From contig JBEKOB010000007.1 in assembly GCA_049522195.1 (NCBI GenBank), positions 6,577 to 70,576 on the forward strand: 64,000 nt of DNA, in the 5' to 3' direction. The notes under the pieces were generated by a model. The model searched no databases. It worked only from the letters and a program-made list of their open reading frames with translations, and was not told the DNA's origin. Origin of the DNA: UBA9647 sp049522195. GTDB taxonomy: Bacteria > Bacteroidota > Ignavibacteria > UBA10030. Made by a program: the position numbers and the translations under genes. Positions 53,008 through 61,270 of the stretch are shown one piece after another; within the stretch, counting starts at the first letter, position 1, and every line of letters starts with the position of its first letter.

Positions 53008-53816
53008 CGCACTCTCTTCCGCAAAACGATCACATTGTGATCGCCGATCGACCTGAAAAGCGGCAGGTGAGAGATCAGATCATCGATCCTCTCCGATATG
53101 GCCGTCAAGATAGGAAAACGGGCCGCGATCTTCCACGCGTGAGGAGGCGGACTGAACACGTTGAGCGAATACGTTTCAATGATTTCGAAATCAGGGTCAA
53201 AGGCCCGTACAACCTCGCGGGGAGAGAAATAGTACACCATGAAGGGATTGCCGTAAAACTGAGTTTCAGTCCCATCCGGTTTCATTCTTCGAAAAGCTTC
53301 CTTGATTCTCCCTCGATATCCGTACGCGATCGTTTCCCAGAGTGAGAACGATGGCATGATCACGGCGATGAAATAGCCCCCTGGTTTGAGCTTTGCAGCG
53401 ACCTGCGCTCCGACTCGAGGCAAGTTGCGTGTGCAGTTGAGTCCACCAAAATTGGATAGTACCAAATCGAACCGATTCGATTCGACATGGTTCAGGTCCT
53501 CATAGGACCCCTCCATAAACCGGGCGTTCGGAAATTCCCGCGACTTTTGGGCGGCCTCCGCGATCATGGAAGCCGAGAGATCAACACCTACGACAGTGAA
53601 TCCTTTGTCGGCGAGGTACAGACCGTCAGTTCCCGTCCCGCAATTGATATCGAGTATTTCAGCTGGAGGCCGAACCAGGAAATCGATCGTTGAGTAGACC
53701 TTCTTGCGAAGCCGCTCGATGATCGCATTATCCCCGAACAACTCGTCGTACTGTCGGGCTAACGAGTCGAACGCTTTCGCAACATCGGGATGGAGGTGAG
53801 CCACTTCGGACATCAT
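53004..53816 (-). CDS. Class I SAM-dependent methyltransferase
   Basis: A protein of about 270 residues with motif I ILDINCGTGTDGLYLA (residues 54-69), then GVDLSASMIAEA, NARFMEGSYEDL and LVLSNFGGLNC. The fold matches small-molecule or lipid O-/C-methyltransferases of the Methyltransf_11/25 group. The C-terminal FSLWETIAYGYRGRIKEAFRR region may contact a membrane or lipid. The start is one of two adjacent ATGs (53816 or 53813), behind GGAGAAAG, and it overlaps the radical SAM stop. The substrate is unknown. Confidence 0.85.
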   Translation of the reverse strand: MMSEVAHLHPDVAKAFDSLARQYDELFGDNAIIERLRKKVYSTIDFLVRPPAEILDINCGTGTDGLYLADKGFTVVGVDLSASMIAEAAQKSREFPNARFMEGSYEDLNHVESNRFDLVLSNFGGLNCTRNLPRVGAQVAAKLKPGGYFIAVIMPSFSLWETIAYGYRGRIKEAFRRMKPDGTETQFYGNPFMVYYFSPREVVRAFDPDFEIIETYSLNVFSPPPHAWKIAARFPILTAISERIDDLISHLPLFRSIGDHNVIVLRKRVR

Positions 53817-55345
53817 TCTTTCTCCTTGCCTGATAATTCGGAGATAACAGTTCCTGCTGTCAAATCCCGAGTTTCGCGCCTGCTGTGCGATGCCATGGCA
53901 TTGAGCTTTGTGCGAAGACGTGGTACCGTAAGTGCATGGTACGCCGACCGGGCAAGTCGCTCGAGGGTTGCCACGTCGAGATTCCGCGGGTTCTTGAGAG
54001 TGTCTCTCAGGATCGCGTTGCCCTGCCATACTCTGAACTTCTTATGGGTGAACCTGTGAAGGACCCGATAGAACTCGGGAGAAAATGTTCCCTGAAACAT
54101 CATATCCAGATCCCCGCTGTCGACCCAATTTTGCTTCCGTGCAAGTTCCCGTTGGACCTGGTCATAGAATTTCGTGCCTGGCAGTGGGTACGACACAGAT
54201 ATGCCAATCTCATCCGGTGCACACTCACGCACCATACGGAGCGTTTTTTCGATATCTTCGTGTGTTTCCCCGGGATACCCATACTGCAGGAAGAACCCAA
54301 CGCTGATACCGTGCTGATGAAGAAGCGATGACGCTTCATATATCTGTTCAACCTTTGTTCCTTTTTCCATGGCATCCAGAATCTTCTGGGAACCCGATTC
54401 CGCTCCAACCCACACCGTCCGACAACCAGCGCTTTTCAGATGTCTGACATTGTCTTCCTTGAGGAGGAGATCAACACGCGAAAGGCACTTGAAGGGAATC
54501 ATGGCCTTCTGCGATTGCACAAGTTCATCGAACCGTCCAATCCAGCCGGGCTTCAAGCCAAAGATGTCGTCCGCAAACCAGAGATGATCCGGATTTGCCC
54601 GATCCCGGAGCATCAACATCTCCTCGACAACATTCTCTGGACTTCTGCTGTGATAAACCTGACCATAGATCGGCTTAGCGCACCAGTTGCAGTGAAACGG
54701 ACATCCCCGCGTTGTCACCATGTTGAGCGAGAAGTACCCATGCTTGCGATTCCAGGACTCGCGGTAAAGCTTCAGATCAAGAAGATCCCATGCCGGGAAC
54801 GGGAGGATGTCGAGGTCCTCCAGCACATTGCGTGGCGCAGTTCGGAAAAAATCGCTCCCGCTTTTGAATGCCAGGCCACGGATCGAGTCAAGAGGTGTGC
54901 CTGAAGAGCGAAGGAGATAAACGACGAGCTCTTTCAGTGTTTCTTCCGCTTCTCCGATGATCACGAAGTCCGCGCCATGAGAGAAATACTCTTCTAGATG
55001 GTCAGTCGCGTCAGAGCTGAACATGACCACCCTGCAACCCATCGTTTTCGCGATTGTAGCCAGCGAAAATGCCGCCTGCCGCATCCGGGTGAGACACATT
55101 TTCGTGAGATAATTGAACTGGTCATCATAAATGACGACGACATCGGGATGATGTCTGGAAATCGATTGTGCGATCTCCTGCTCTTGCGAAGCAAACATCA
55201 CGTCGTGCGCTGCCACCGAGAAGCCGGCACGCCTGAGAAAGCTCGCAGCGTAGAGCATTCCCAGCGGAGGGTACGGCATCATGGCGCGGTGTTCTTTCGG
55301 GTCAAATCGAAGGAAGTACGAATGTGTGAGAAGTATCTGTGCCAA
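53813..55345 (-). CDS. B12-binding-type radical SAM enzyme (second of two)
   Basis: A 510-residue protein with an N-terminal cobalamin-binding-like domain (about 1-150, PPLGMLYAASFLRRAGFSV, then HGADFVIIGEAEETLKEL). The radical SAM core has C215, C219 and C222 in RGCPFHCNWCAKP, then FADDIFG and AESGSQKILDAMEKGTK. The pattern is that of BchE/HpnJ-like proteins, which act on lipids, pigments and hopanoids. The start is TTG at 55345, with AAAGGGCG upstream. It lies 17 bp after the nucleotidyltransferase-like gene and overlaps the methyltransferase start. Confidence 0.87.
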   Translation of the reverse strand: MAQILLTHSYFLRFDPKEHRAMMPYPPLGMLYAASFLRRAGFSVAAHDVMFASQEQEIAQSISRHHPDVVVIYDDQFNYLTKMCLTRMRQAAFSLATIAKTMGCRVVMFSSDATDHLEEYFSHGADFVIIGEAEETLKELVVYLLRSSGTPLDSIRGLAFKSGSDFFRTAPRNVLEDLDILPFPAWDLLDLKLYRESWNRKHGYFSLNMVTTRGCPFHCNWCAKPIYGQVYHSRSPENVVEEMLMLRDRANPDHLWFADDIFGLKPGWIGRFDELVQSQKAMIPFKCLSRVDLLLKEDNVRHLKSAGCRTVWVGAESGSQKILDAMEKGTKVEQIYEASSLLHQHGISVGFFLQYGYPGETHEDIEKTLRMVRECAPDEIGISVSYPLPGTKFYDQVQRELARKQNWVDSGDLDMMFQGTFSPEFYRVLHRFTHKKFRVWQGNAILRDTLKNPRNLDVATLERLARSAYHALTVPRLRTKLNAMASHSRRETRDLTAGTVISELSGKEKE

Positions 55346-55362
55346 GCGTCGCCCTTTGAACG

Positions 55363-56325
55363 TTAGTTGCGCTGCTCAGGACCCGAAATCCCGTACTGCC
55401 GGAGCCGGAGAGAATATGATGCAAGGATTTTGTGCTGATAGTCTTCTCCATAAGCAGTAGAGATCGACCTCTCGCAACGAAACTTGTGTCGACGCTCTTC
55501 ATCGCTCAGATGTGCATACCGCCTCTGCCAGAGTTCTCTCCAGCGAATCATGAGCCAGGAATCCAGCCGGTCGAGGATTCGAGCCAGGAGATGTCTGCCG
55601 CTGCGTCGCTCAACGCCGCGCTCAGTGTTCTTTTCTCCGGGCTGTCCAAGGATAACAGACTCCCAATTCGGAAAGAAATCTCTGATCCACAGATTTGCTC
55701 GCATATACTTTGCATAGCTCTCGCGGTTCCAAAGAGGTTTGAGTGTGGCAATCTCCGTGGCTGAATAGATATTTCTTATTTCAACAGAAAGATCCTCTTC
55801 AGAAATAAAATGATTCAGGCAGAAATACTTCTTGTTGTTGAGGAGGAACACCTTCTTGAACAGAATGAGAATAGTCCTGCATATCCAGAGACGGCGAGCT
55901 CGTGTCACAACTGCAAAATCGATGTCGCTCTCCTTGCTCGCGATCCCTTTCGAGAGTTCTCCCGAAAGCATGACGGCTTGCACAAAGGGGAAGAGACCGA
56001 TGAAATGAGCGACCAGTGCAGCAATTCGGAGACGTCGCGCTGCGAACCGCTCTTTGGTCAGGCGATTTTCAATGCAGGAGTCGGACGCAGACGGGAGAAA
56101 AAAGAATCTTCCTCTTGATTTCACGATTCGTTTAAGTGTCCCATAACGCAGCAGGTCAGTGAGTTCGAGGATGGAAATCCCCCGGAAGGGGAGGAACGAG
56201 AAAATCTCTTCGGCGGTGAGAGGATGATAAAAGATATCGAAGTAGAGAAGCACTCTGAGCACACTCTGCTCGTGCGTCAGAAGACTATGAACAGATCGAG
56301 GAACCTGAACAGCCGGAGCACTCAT
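55363..56325 (-). CDS. Nucleotidyltransferase-like protein with winged-helix N terminus
   Basis: A 320-residue protein. Residues about 17-95 read as a winged helix (VLRVLLYFDIFYHPLTAEEI, then a FFFLPSA wing). Then AVMLSGELSKGIASKESDID, continued by FAVVT, matches the Pol-beta-type nucleotidyltransferase core, where DID supplies the metal-binding Asp pair. The usual glycine-serine of the GSxA motif is glycine-glutamate here, so activity may be altered or lost. The C-terminal half has no clear motif. It is the first gene of the chain, with AGGAAG before its ATG. I do not know a function for this family. Confidence 0.7.
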   Translation of the reverse strand: MSAPAVQVPRSVHSLLTHEQSVLRVLLYFDIFYHPLTAEEIFSFLPFRGISILELTDLLRYGTLKRIVKSRGRFFFLPSASDSCIENRLTKERFAARRLRIAALVAHFIGLFPFVQAVMLSGELSKGIASKESDIDFAVVTRARRLWICRTILILFKKVFLLNNKKYFCLNHFISEEDLSVEIRNIYSATEIATLKPLWNRESYAKYMRANLWIRDFFPNWESVILGQPGEKNTERGVERRSGRHLLARILDRLDSWLMIRWRELWQRRYAHLSDEERRHKFRCERSISTAYGEDYQHKILASYSLRLRQYGISGPEQRN

Positions 56326-56720
56326 TCTTCCTACCCCCTTTTATGAGATTGCCATAGACTTCGAATGCGAAGTACCAGTTAAGGTAGAACTGCAATCCTG
56401 ATGCCAAAGGTCACCTTCCACGATCGTCGATTTTGAACGAATTCTGCCGTGCAGGCATCAGCGCAAGTGTCGGTTCTGTGGAACGGGAGCAACATGGGTT
56501 GGAAGTATGGGGATTGAAGTCCTCGTTCTTCAACCACCTCACCGCACGAATAGGCATATCATAGAATGCCGACACGATCTTCGCCGTCTTGCGAGAGAGC
56601 GGCGAAAGTCCGCAAAGAGTGAACACGGCGGACGCAGAATTCGCTTCGTCAAAGGGCAGTTGTCCGCTCCAGTTGTAACTCTGACGAAGTTTCTCTATAT
56701 TTTTTTTAATTGGGTGCCAG
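56326..56720. other. Divergent intergenic region
   Basis: These 395 bp lie between the leftward chain and the PASTA gene. They hold the promoter at 56673, a 6-bp hairpin ACTTCG-AATG-CGAAGT at 56358-56373 and an inverted repeat GTCCGC/GCGGAC near 56610-56635. The minus frame from 56558 to 56379 has no start codon and ends WKVTFGIRIAVLP, which looks a little like the last strand of an outer-membrane barrel, so a decayed gene is possible. I support no intact gene here. Confidence 0.5.
56673..56701 (+). promoter_or_regulatory. Promoter of the PASTA-rpe unit
   Basis: TTGTAA, a 17-bp spacer and TATATT, followed by a T-rich stretch. The -10 ends only 19 bp before the ATG, so the 5' untranslated region should be about a dozen bases with no Shine-Dalgarno sequence. 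Confidence 0.65.
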
Positions 56721-57491
56721 ATGAAATCACTGAAGAAAATAAAGCTTAAGGACCTTCGGACTCCTGCTATTTCCTTGGTGGGTTTTCTCGTTGTTTTCTA
56801 CCTCTTCAACAGCATTGTGATGCCCCGATACGTTCAACAGGGGAAGACGACGAAAGTCCCCAATGTTGTGGGGAAGGGGCTGGATGAAGCTCTGAAGTTG
56901 CTCGCTGACGCTGGATTACCCGGAAAGAAGGTGAGTATTCCCCGCTCCGATAAACAGTATCCAGAAGGAACTGTAGTCGTTCAGAATCCTGCAGCTGGAT
57001 CAGAGGTAAAATTTGGGCGTGGAGTCTATCTGACGGTCAGCGGCGGAGAGCCGCTTGTCGTTGTCCCTTCCTTGCGCGGACAAAGCCTGCGCGACGCAAC
57101 GTTCTCGCTCGAACGGGTCGGCTTAGTAATGGGTTCAACCACCTACCAGGTTTCTGAAGAATATCCTCAGGGTACCATCATCGATCAGGACATACTTCTG
57201 AGTTCAAAAGTCCCAAGCGGAAAAGTCATTAATGTCACTGTCAGCCAGGGGAAAAACGCTGATCAGGTGCCCGTTCCCGACGTCATAAAGAAGAGTTTTT
57301 CTGAGGCTGAACGAATCGTGATTCAGGCCGGGCTCCGCGTTGGCAATATTACGTATCAGGTAAATGCAGAGCTTCTGCCTAACACCGTCATGGACCAGTT
57401 CCCGAAGGCCGGACAATTGGTGCCAGCCGGTCAGCCCATCGATCTCGTCGTCGCGCAGAAGGGGGAGAAGCTAAACGATCTCCAGAACTGA
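56721..57491 (+). CDS. Membrane-anchored protein with three PASTA domains
   Basis: A 256-residue protein with a basic N terminus, one membrane helix (AISLVGFLVVFYLFNSIVM) and three PASTA repeats of about 68 residues (starting VPNVVGKGLDEALKLL, VPSLRGQSLRDATFSL and VPDVIKKSFSEAERIV). PASTA domains bind peptidoglycan fragments or beta-lactams in Ser/Thr kinases and penicillin-binding proteins. No kinase or transpeptidase domain is attached, so it may be a wall-binding accessory. It starts without a Shine-Dalgarno sequence close behind the promoter and is followed by rpe after 9 bp. Confidence 0.88.
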   Translation: MKSLKKIKLKDLRTPAISLVGFLVVFYLFNSIVMPRYVQQGKTTKVPNVVGKGLDEALKLLADAGLPGKKVSIPRSDKQYPEGTVVVQNPAAGSEVKFGRGVYLTVSGGEPLVVVPSLRGQSLRDATFSLERVGLVMGSTTYQVSEEYPQGTIIDQDILLSSKVPSGKVINVTVSQGKNADQVPVPDVIKKSFSEAERIVIQAGLRVGNITYQVNAELLPNTVMDQFPKAGQLVPAGQPIDLVVAQKGEKLNDLQN

Positions 57492-57500
57492 CTGAATTGC

Positions 57501-58175
57501 ATGATCATTATTGCCCCTTCTATCCTCGCAGCTGATTTTTCCCGGCTCGCTGATCAGGTTAAGCAAGCTGAATCAGGGGGTGCCGACTGGATCCATCTTG
57601 ATGTGATGGATGGGCGGTTTGTCCCGAACATCACTATAGGCCCCGTTATTGTCGAAGCAGTTCGCCGATCGACCCGGCTGCCTCTCGACACTCACCTGAT
57701 GATTGTTGATCCCGACAAGCATCTTGAGGCCTTCCGGAAAGCCGGCGCCGACCACATCACGGTCCACCAGGAAGCCTGCACGCACCTGCACCGGACAATA
57801 ACGCATATCAAATCACTCGGCGCAAAAGCAGGGGTCTCAATCAATCCTGCGACGCCAATCTCGACGTTGAGGGAAATCGTCAGCGAGGTTGACCTCATCC
57901 TCATTATGTCCGTTAATCCGGGCTTCGGCGGCCAGTCATTCATCGAGGGTTCAATAGGAAAAATCCGGGAAGCCAGGGACATGATCGAGAAATCCGGCCG
58001 TGATATCAGGCTGGAGGTTGATGGGGGAATCGACCCTGTCAACGGCCCGCGAGTGACTGAAGCCGGTGCAGATGTCCTTGTTGCTGGCACTTCCATTTTC
58101 CGGACACCGGACATCAAGGCCGCTATCACACAGCTGCGATTAGTCAGCGAAGCAGGCCAAAAGAAACGGCGTTGA
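57501..58175 (+). CDS. rpe: Ribulose-phosphate 3-epimerase
   Basis: A 224-residue TIM-barrel enzyme of the pentose phosphate pathway interconverting ribulose and xylulose 5-phosphate. IAPSILAADFSRL, WIHLDVMDGRFVPN, LPLDTHLMI, ILIMSVNPGFGGQSF and LEVDGGI hold the metal-binding His and Asp residues and the phosphate site. Length is normal. It is probably co-transcribed with the PASTA gene. Confidence 0.96.
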   Translation: MIIIAPSILAADFSRLADQVKQAESGGADWIHLDVMDGRFVPNITIGPVIVEAVRRSTRLPLDTHLMIVDPDKHLEAFRKAGADHITVHQEACTHLHRTITHIKSLGAKAGVSINPATPISTLREIVSEVDLILIMSVNPGFGGQSFIEGSIGKIREARDMIEKSGRDIRLEVDGGIDPVNGPRVTEAGADVLVAGTSIFRTPDIKAAITQLRLVSEAGQKKRR

Positions 58176-58307
58176 AGCCTGTCTGATCTGTCCAGAGTTT
58201 TTCCCGCTCCGCTTCTCTTTCCACACGACTACCCGAATCAATTCTTCCTTCCCTTTGAAGAGCTGCGTCGCTGCGTTCGCGCTGAGGCTTTTTCTTTGCG
58301 AAAACTC

Positions 58308-58336
58308 TTGACATGGTCAGCTCCGTACCTTATATT
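58308..58336 (+). promoter_or_regulatory. Promoter of the asnC-type regulator and glnA
   Basis: TTGACA, a 17-bp spacer and TATATT, the closest match to a consensus sigma-70-type promoter in the window, 75 bp before the regulator start. Confidence 0.78.
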
Positions 58337-58360
58337 TATAGGTCAGACAGCCCATGTTTC

Positions 58361-58371
58361 TTAGTTACTAA
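58361..58371 (+). promoter_or_regulatory. Possible operator in the regulator leader
   Basis: TTAGT-T-ACTAA is a small dyad about 18 bp after the likely transcription start. AsnC/Lrp proteins commonly regulate their own genes through short A/T-rich dyads near the promoter, so it could be an autoregulatory site. The arms are only 5 bp. Confidence 0.3.
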
Positions 58372-58411
58372 AGTAAACCAAGCCATTTCCTAATAAACTA
58401 CGGTTCCGAAT

Positions 58412-58870
58412 ATGCTTGACGACATCGATCACAAAATCCTTGAAATCATACAGAAACAGGGGCGCATGAGGAGGAATGATCTGGCGGAGCGGGTTGGTCT
58501 CTCCCTTCCATCGGTCAGTGAGCGACTCAGAAAGCTCGAGGAAGCCGGCATCATCACCGGTTATTTCGCCAAGTTGAATTACCAGATGCTCGGCAAGGAC
58601 ATCACAGCATTTGTTCTTGCAACCGTCGACTCATCGAAACACTACAGTGCGTTTGTTGAGCATGTCCAGGGCATGGAGGATATCCTCGAATGTCATGCCA
58701 TCACGGGGGAGGGAACGCACCTTTTGAAAATCCGGACAGAAAATACGACCAGCCTCGAGAAACTTCTCGCGAAAATTCAATCGTGGTCGGGAATCGTGAA
58801 AACAACCACCAGCCTGGTTCTCTCTACACCCAAGGAAACGAGTGCTATCAAAATTCATCCACACAAATAA
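58412..58870 (+). CDS. Lrp/AsnC-family transcriptional regulator
   Basis: A 152-residue regulator. The N-terminal helix-turn-helix reads LDDIDHKILEIIQKQGRMRR, then DLAERVGLSLPSVSERLRKLEEAGIITGY. The C-terminal RAM domain (VLATVDSSKHYSAF, then GEGTHLLKIRTENTTSLEKLL) binds amino acids in known members. It lies 27 bp before glnA with no promoter between, so it probably senses nitrogen or amino-acid supply and controls glnA. Confidence 0.92.
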   Translation: MLDDIDHKILEIIQKQGRMRRNDLAERVGLSLPSVSERLRKLEEAGIITGYFAKLNYQMLGKDITAFVLATVDSSKHYSAFVEHVQGMEDILECHAITGEGTHLLKIRTENTTSLEKLLAKIQSWSGIVKTTTSLVLSTPKETSAIKIHPHK

Positions 58871-58897
58871 CGTAACATCTACCCAACAAGGAGTCAT

Positions 58898-60334
58898 ATG
58901 GCCACAAAAGTAAAAGCGACATCGGGGGTGGACAAGGTTCTGAAGATGATCAAAGACAACTCTGTCAGAATCATCGATCTTAAGTTCACGGATTTGATTG
59001 GACAGTGGCAACATTTTTCGGTTACCGCTACCGAGTTTTCGACTGACATTTTCGAACACGGTATCGGCTTCGACGGATCCAGCATCCGGGGATTCCAGAA
59101 GATCCACGAGAGCGACATGCTACTGTTCCCGGATCCTACGTCCGCTTTCCTCGATCCATTCACAGCAGACTCAACCCTGAGCCTTATCTGCGATATCGCT
59201 GACCCGATTACTCACGAAAGTTATTCAAGAGATCCTCGCCATATTGCGAAAAAAGCTGAAGCGTACCTGAAAACGACAGGGTTGGCCGATACCGCGTTCT
59301 TCGGACCTGAGCCCGAATTCTTCATCCTCGATCATGTCCGGTTCGATCAATCAAATCAATTTGGGTATTACTATCTCGATTCGGAAGAGGGATTCTGGAA
59401 CAGCGGAGCGAACGGAGAACAGAATCTCGGCCACAAACCCCGATTCAAGGAAGGATACTTCCCAACGCCGCCAATTGACAGCTTGCAAGACATCAGATCT
59501 GCCATGGTACTGACACTCGAAGCTGTTGGAGTTCCGGTGGAAGTCCATCACCACGAGGTAGCGACTGCCGGACAGACCGAAATCGACATGCGTCGCGATA
59601 CGCTCACCAAGATGGCAGACAACTACCTTCTGTATAAGTATGTCACCAAGAACGTAGCAAAGAAACATGGTAAGACAGTCACGTTCATGCCGAAGCCAAT
59701 CTTTGGGGACAACGGCTCGGGAATGCACGTCCATCAGAGCCTCTGGAAGGGGGGAAAGCCGCTTTTCGCGGGCAATGGATATGCCGGCTTGAGTGAAATG
59801 GCTATGTACTACATCGGCGGGCTTCTCAAACATGCGCCGGCCCTCTGCGCCTTCACCAATCCGACAACGAACTCCTACAAACGCCTGGTTCCGGGCTTCG
59901 AAGCTCCCGTGAACCTTGCGTATTCCCAGCGCAATCGATCAGCCTCCGTCCGCATTCCGATGTATTCCTCTAATCCGAAGGCAAAGCGCATCGAATTCCG
60001 TTGCCCGGACCCAACGTGTAATCCATACATCGGCTTTTCCGCCCTGCTTATGGCCGGCCTCGATGGCATTATCAACAAAATCGATCCCGGAAAGCCGCTG
60101 GACAAGGATATTTACGACATGACCAGGGAGCAACTGCGTGATGTTCCGTCCACGCCCGGCTCACTTGGCGAATCCCTCGATGCTCTTCGGAACGACCATG
60201 AATTCCTGCTGAGGGGCGACGTATTCTCGGAGGATGTCATCGATACATGGGTTGAGTACAAGACTGAGAAGGAAATACAACCAATGGCACTCCGGCCGCA
60301 TCCGTACGAGTTTATACTGTACTACGATGCGTGA
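58898..60334 (+). CDS. glnA: Glutamine synthetase type I
   Basis: A 478-residue ammonia-assimilating enzyme making glutamine from glutamate. FDGSSIRGFQKIHESDM, the metal-binding FFGPEPEFFILD, VEVHHHEVATAGQTEIDMR, FGDNGSGMHVHQSLW and NRSASVRIPM are all present. A Tyr lies in DKDIYDM at the position of the adenylylated Tyr of E. coli, so adenylylation control is possible. AAGGAG precedes the ATG. A strong hairpin follows. Confidence 0.96.
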   Translation: MATKVKATSGVDKVLKMIKDNSVRIIDLKFTDLIGQWQHFSVTATEFSTDIFEHGIGFDGSSIRGFQKIHESDMLLFPDPTSAFLDPFTADSTLSLICDIADPITHESYSRDPRHIAKKAEAYLKTTGLADTAFFGPEPEFFILDHVRFDQSNQFGYYYLDSEEGFWNSGANGEQNLGHKPRFKEGYFPTPPIDSLQDIRSAMVLTLEAVGVPVEVHHHEVATAGQTEIDMRRDTLTKMADNYLLYKYVTKNVAKKHGKTVTFMPKPIFGDNGSGMHVHQSLWKGGKPLFAGNGYAGLSEMAMYYIGGLLKHAPALCAFTNPTTNSYKRLVPGFEAPVNLAYSQRNRSASVRIPMYSSNPKAKRIEFRCPDPTCNPYIGFSALLMAGLDGIINKIDPGKPLDKDIYDMTREQLRDVPSTPGSLGESLDALRNDHEFLLRGDVFSEDVIDTWVEYKTEKEIQPMALRPHPYEFILYYDA

Positions 60335-60364
60335 TCTCATGATCACATGGAGAACTGCATGATC

Positions 60365-60402
60365 CGAAGGTCCCGGCAACCGTGCCGGGACCTTCGCTGT
60401 TT
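60365..60402 (+). terminator. Strong terminator-like hairpin after glnA
   Basis: A 14-bp perfect stem (CGAAGGTCCCGGCA with its complement) and tetraloop ACCG, followed by CTGTTT. The T tract is weak, but the stem is the most stable in the window. Confidence 0.75.
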
Positions 60403-60414
60403 CCGCCAGTTTCC

Positions 60415-60443
60415 TTGCATTTCAGAAGCCTTCTTGGTACTTT
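60415..60443 (+). promoter_or_regulatory. Promoter of the enoyl-CoA hydratase gene
   Basis: TTGCAT, a 17-bp spacer and TACTTT, between the glnA hairpin and the gene start 20 bp later; again the TTGCA type with a short leader. Confidence 0.6.
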
Positions 60444-60463
60444 GATGATAACGCGTTGCGTCC

Positions 60464-61246
60464 ATGGACCTCACACGCATTAAATATCAAACCGACCAGC
60501 GAATCTGCACCATCACACTCAGCAGGCCGGACAAACACAATGCCCTCGATGACCTTATGATCACTGAGCTCACGTCAGCGTTTCAGACAGCCCAGCGGGA
60601 TGCCGACGTGAAGGTCATTCTTCTAAAGGGTGAAGGAGATTCGTTCTGCGCAGGTGCAGACCTCGCATACATGCAACGGATCACGAAATATGATTTCAAT
60701 CAGAATCAGGAAGATTCGAACAACCTCATGCGCCTCTTCCTGCAGATCTACACGCAGCGAAAACCGGTGATAGCTGTGGTCCAGGGAAACGCGATCGCCG
60801 GAGGATGCGGCCTCGCCACCGTCTGTGACTTCGTGGTTGCTTCAAAGGAAACGGCTCGCTTCGGTTATACAGAAGTCAAAATTGGATTCATACCGGCAAT
60901 TGTACTCTTTTTCCTGGTTAGGAGGGTCGGAGAAGGAAGGGCCCGGGAATTGACGCTTCGGGGAACCATCATCTCGGCAGAAGAGGCGTTTCGAATGGGA
61001 TTGGTGAACTATGTGGTCCCCGAAACCGAAATCGAGCATTTCGGCATCAACCTTGCTCTGGAGCTCTCAAAGAATTGCAGTTCCTCTTCTCTCGGCTTGA
61101 TCAAAGAATTGCTCTCCCGGATCCACGGTATGTCTGTCACCGATGCCCTCAGCTACGCTGCGAATTTGAATGCCTTGACACGAATGACAGACGACTGCAA
61201 AAAAGGGATCGATGCGTTTCTGAAAAAAGAACCAATGAAATGGTAA
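60464..61246 (+). CDS. Enoyl-CoA hydratase/isomerase family enzyme
   Basis: A 260-residue crotonase-fold enzyme. The oxyanion-hole segments are SFCAGADLAYM and AIAGGCGLATVCDFVVA, and GYTEVKIGFIPA supplies a catalytic Glu (the second Glu of true enoyl-CoA hydratases is replaced here by Gly-Cys-Gly around residue 113). The single Glu in the later position fits methylglutaconyl-CoA hydratase-like members. The substrate is left open. It starts at 60464, close behind its promoter. Confidence 0.87.
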   Translation: MDLTRIKYQTDQRICTITLSRPDKHNALDDLMITELTSAFQTAQRDADVKVILLKGEGDSFCAGADLAYMQRITKYDFNQNQEDSNNLMRLFLQIYTQRKPVIAVVQGNAIAGGCGLATVCDFVVASKETARFGYTEVKIGFIPAIVLFFLVRRVGEGRARELTLRGTIISAEEAFRMGLVNYVVPETEIEHFGINLALELSKNCSSSSLGLIKELLSRIHGMSVTDALSYAANLNALTRMTDDCKKGIDAFLKKEPMKW

Positions 61247-61270
61247 TATCACCGTGCGGTGTCCTGCCTC

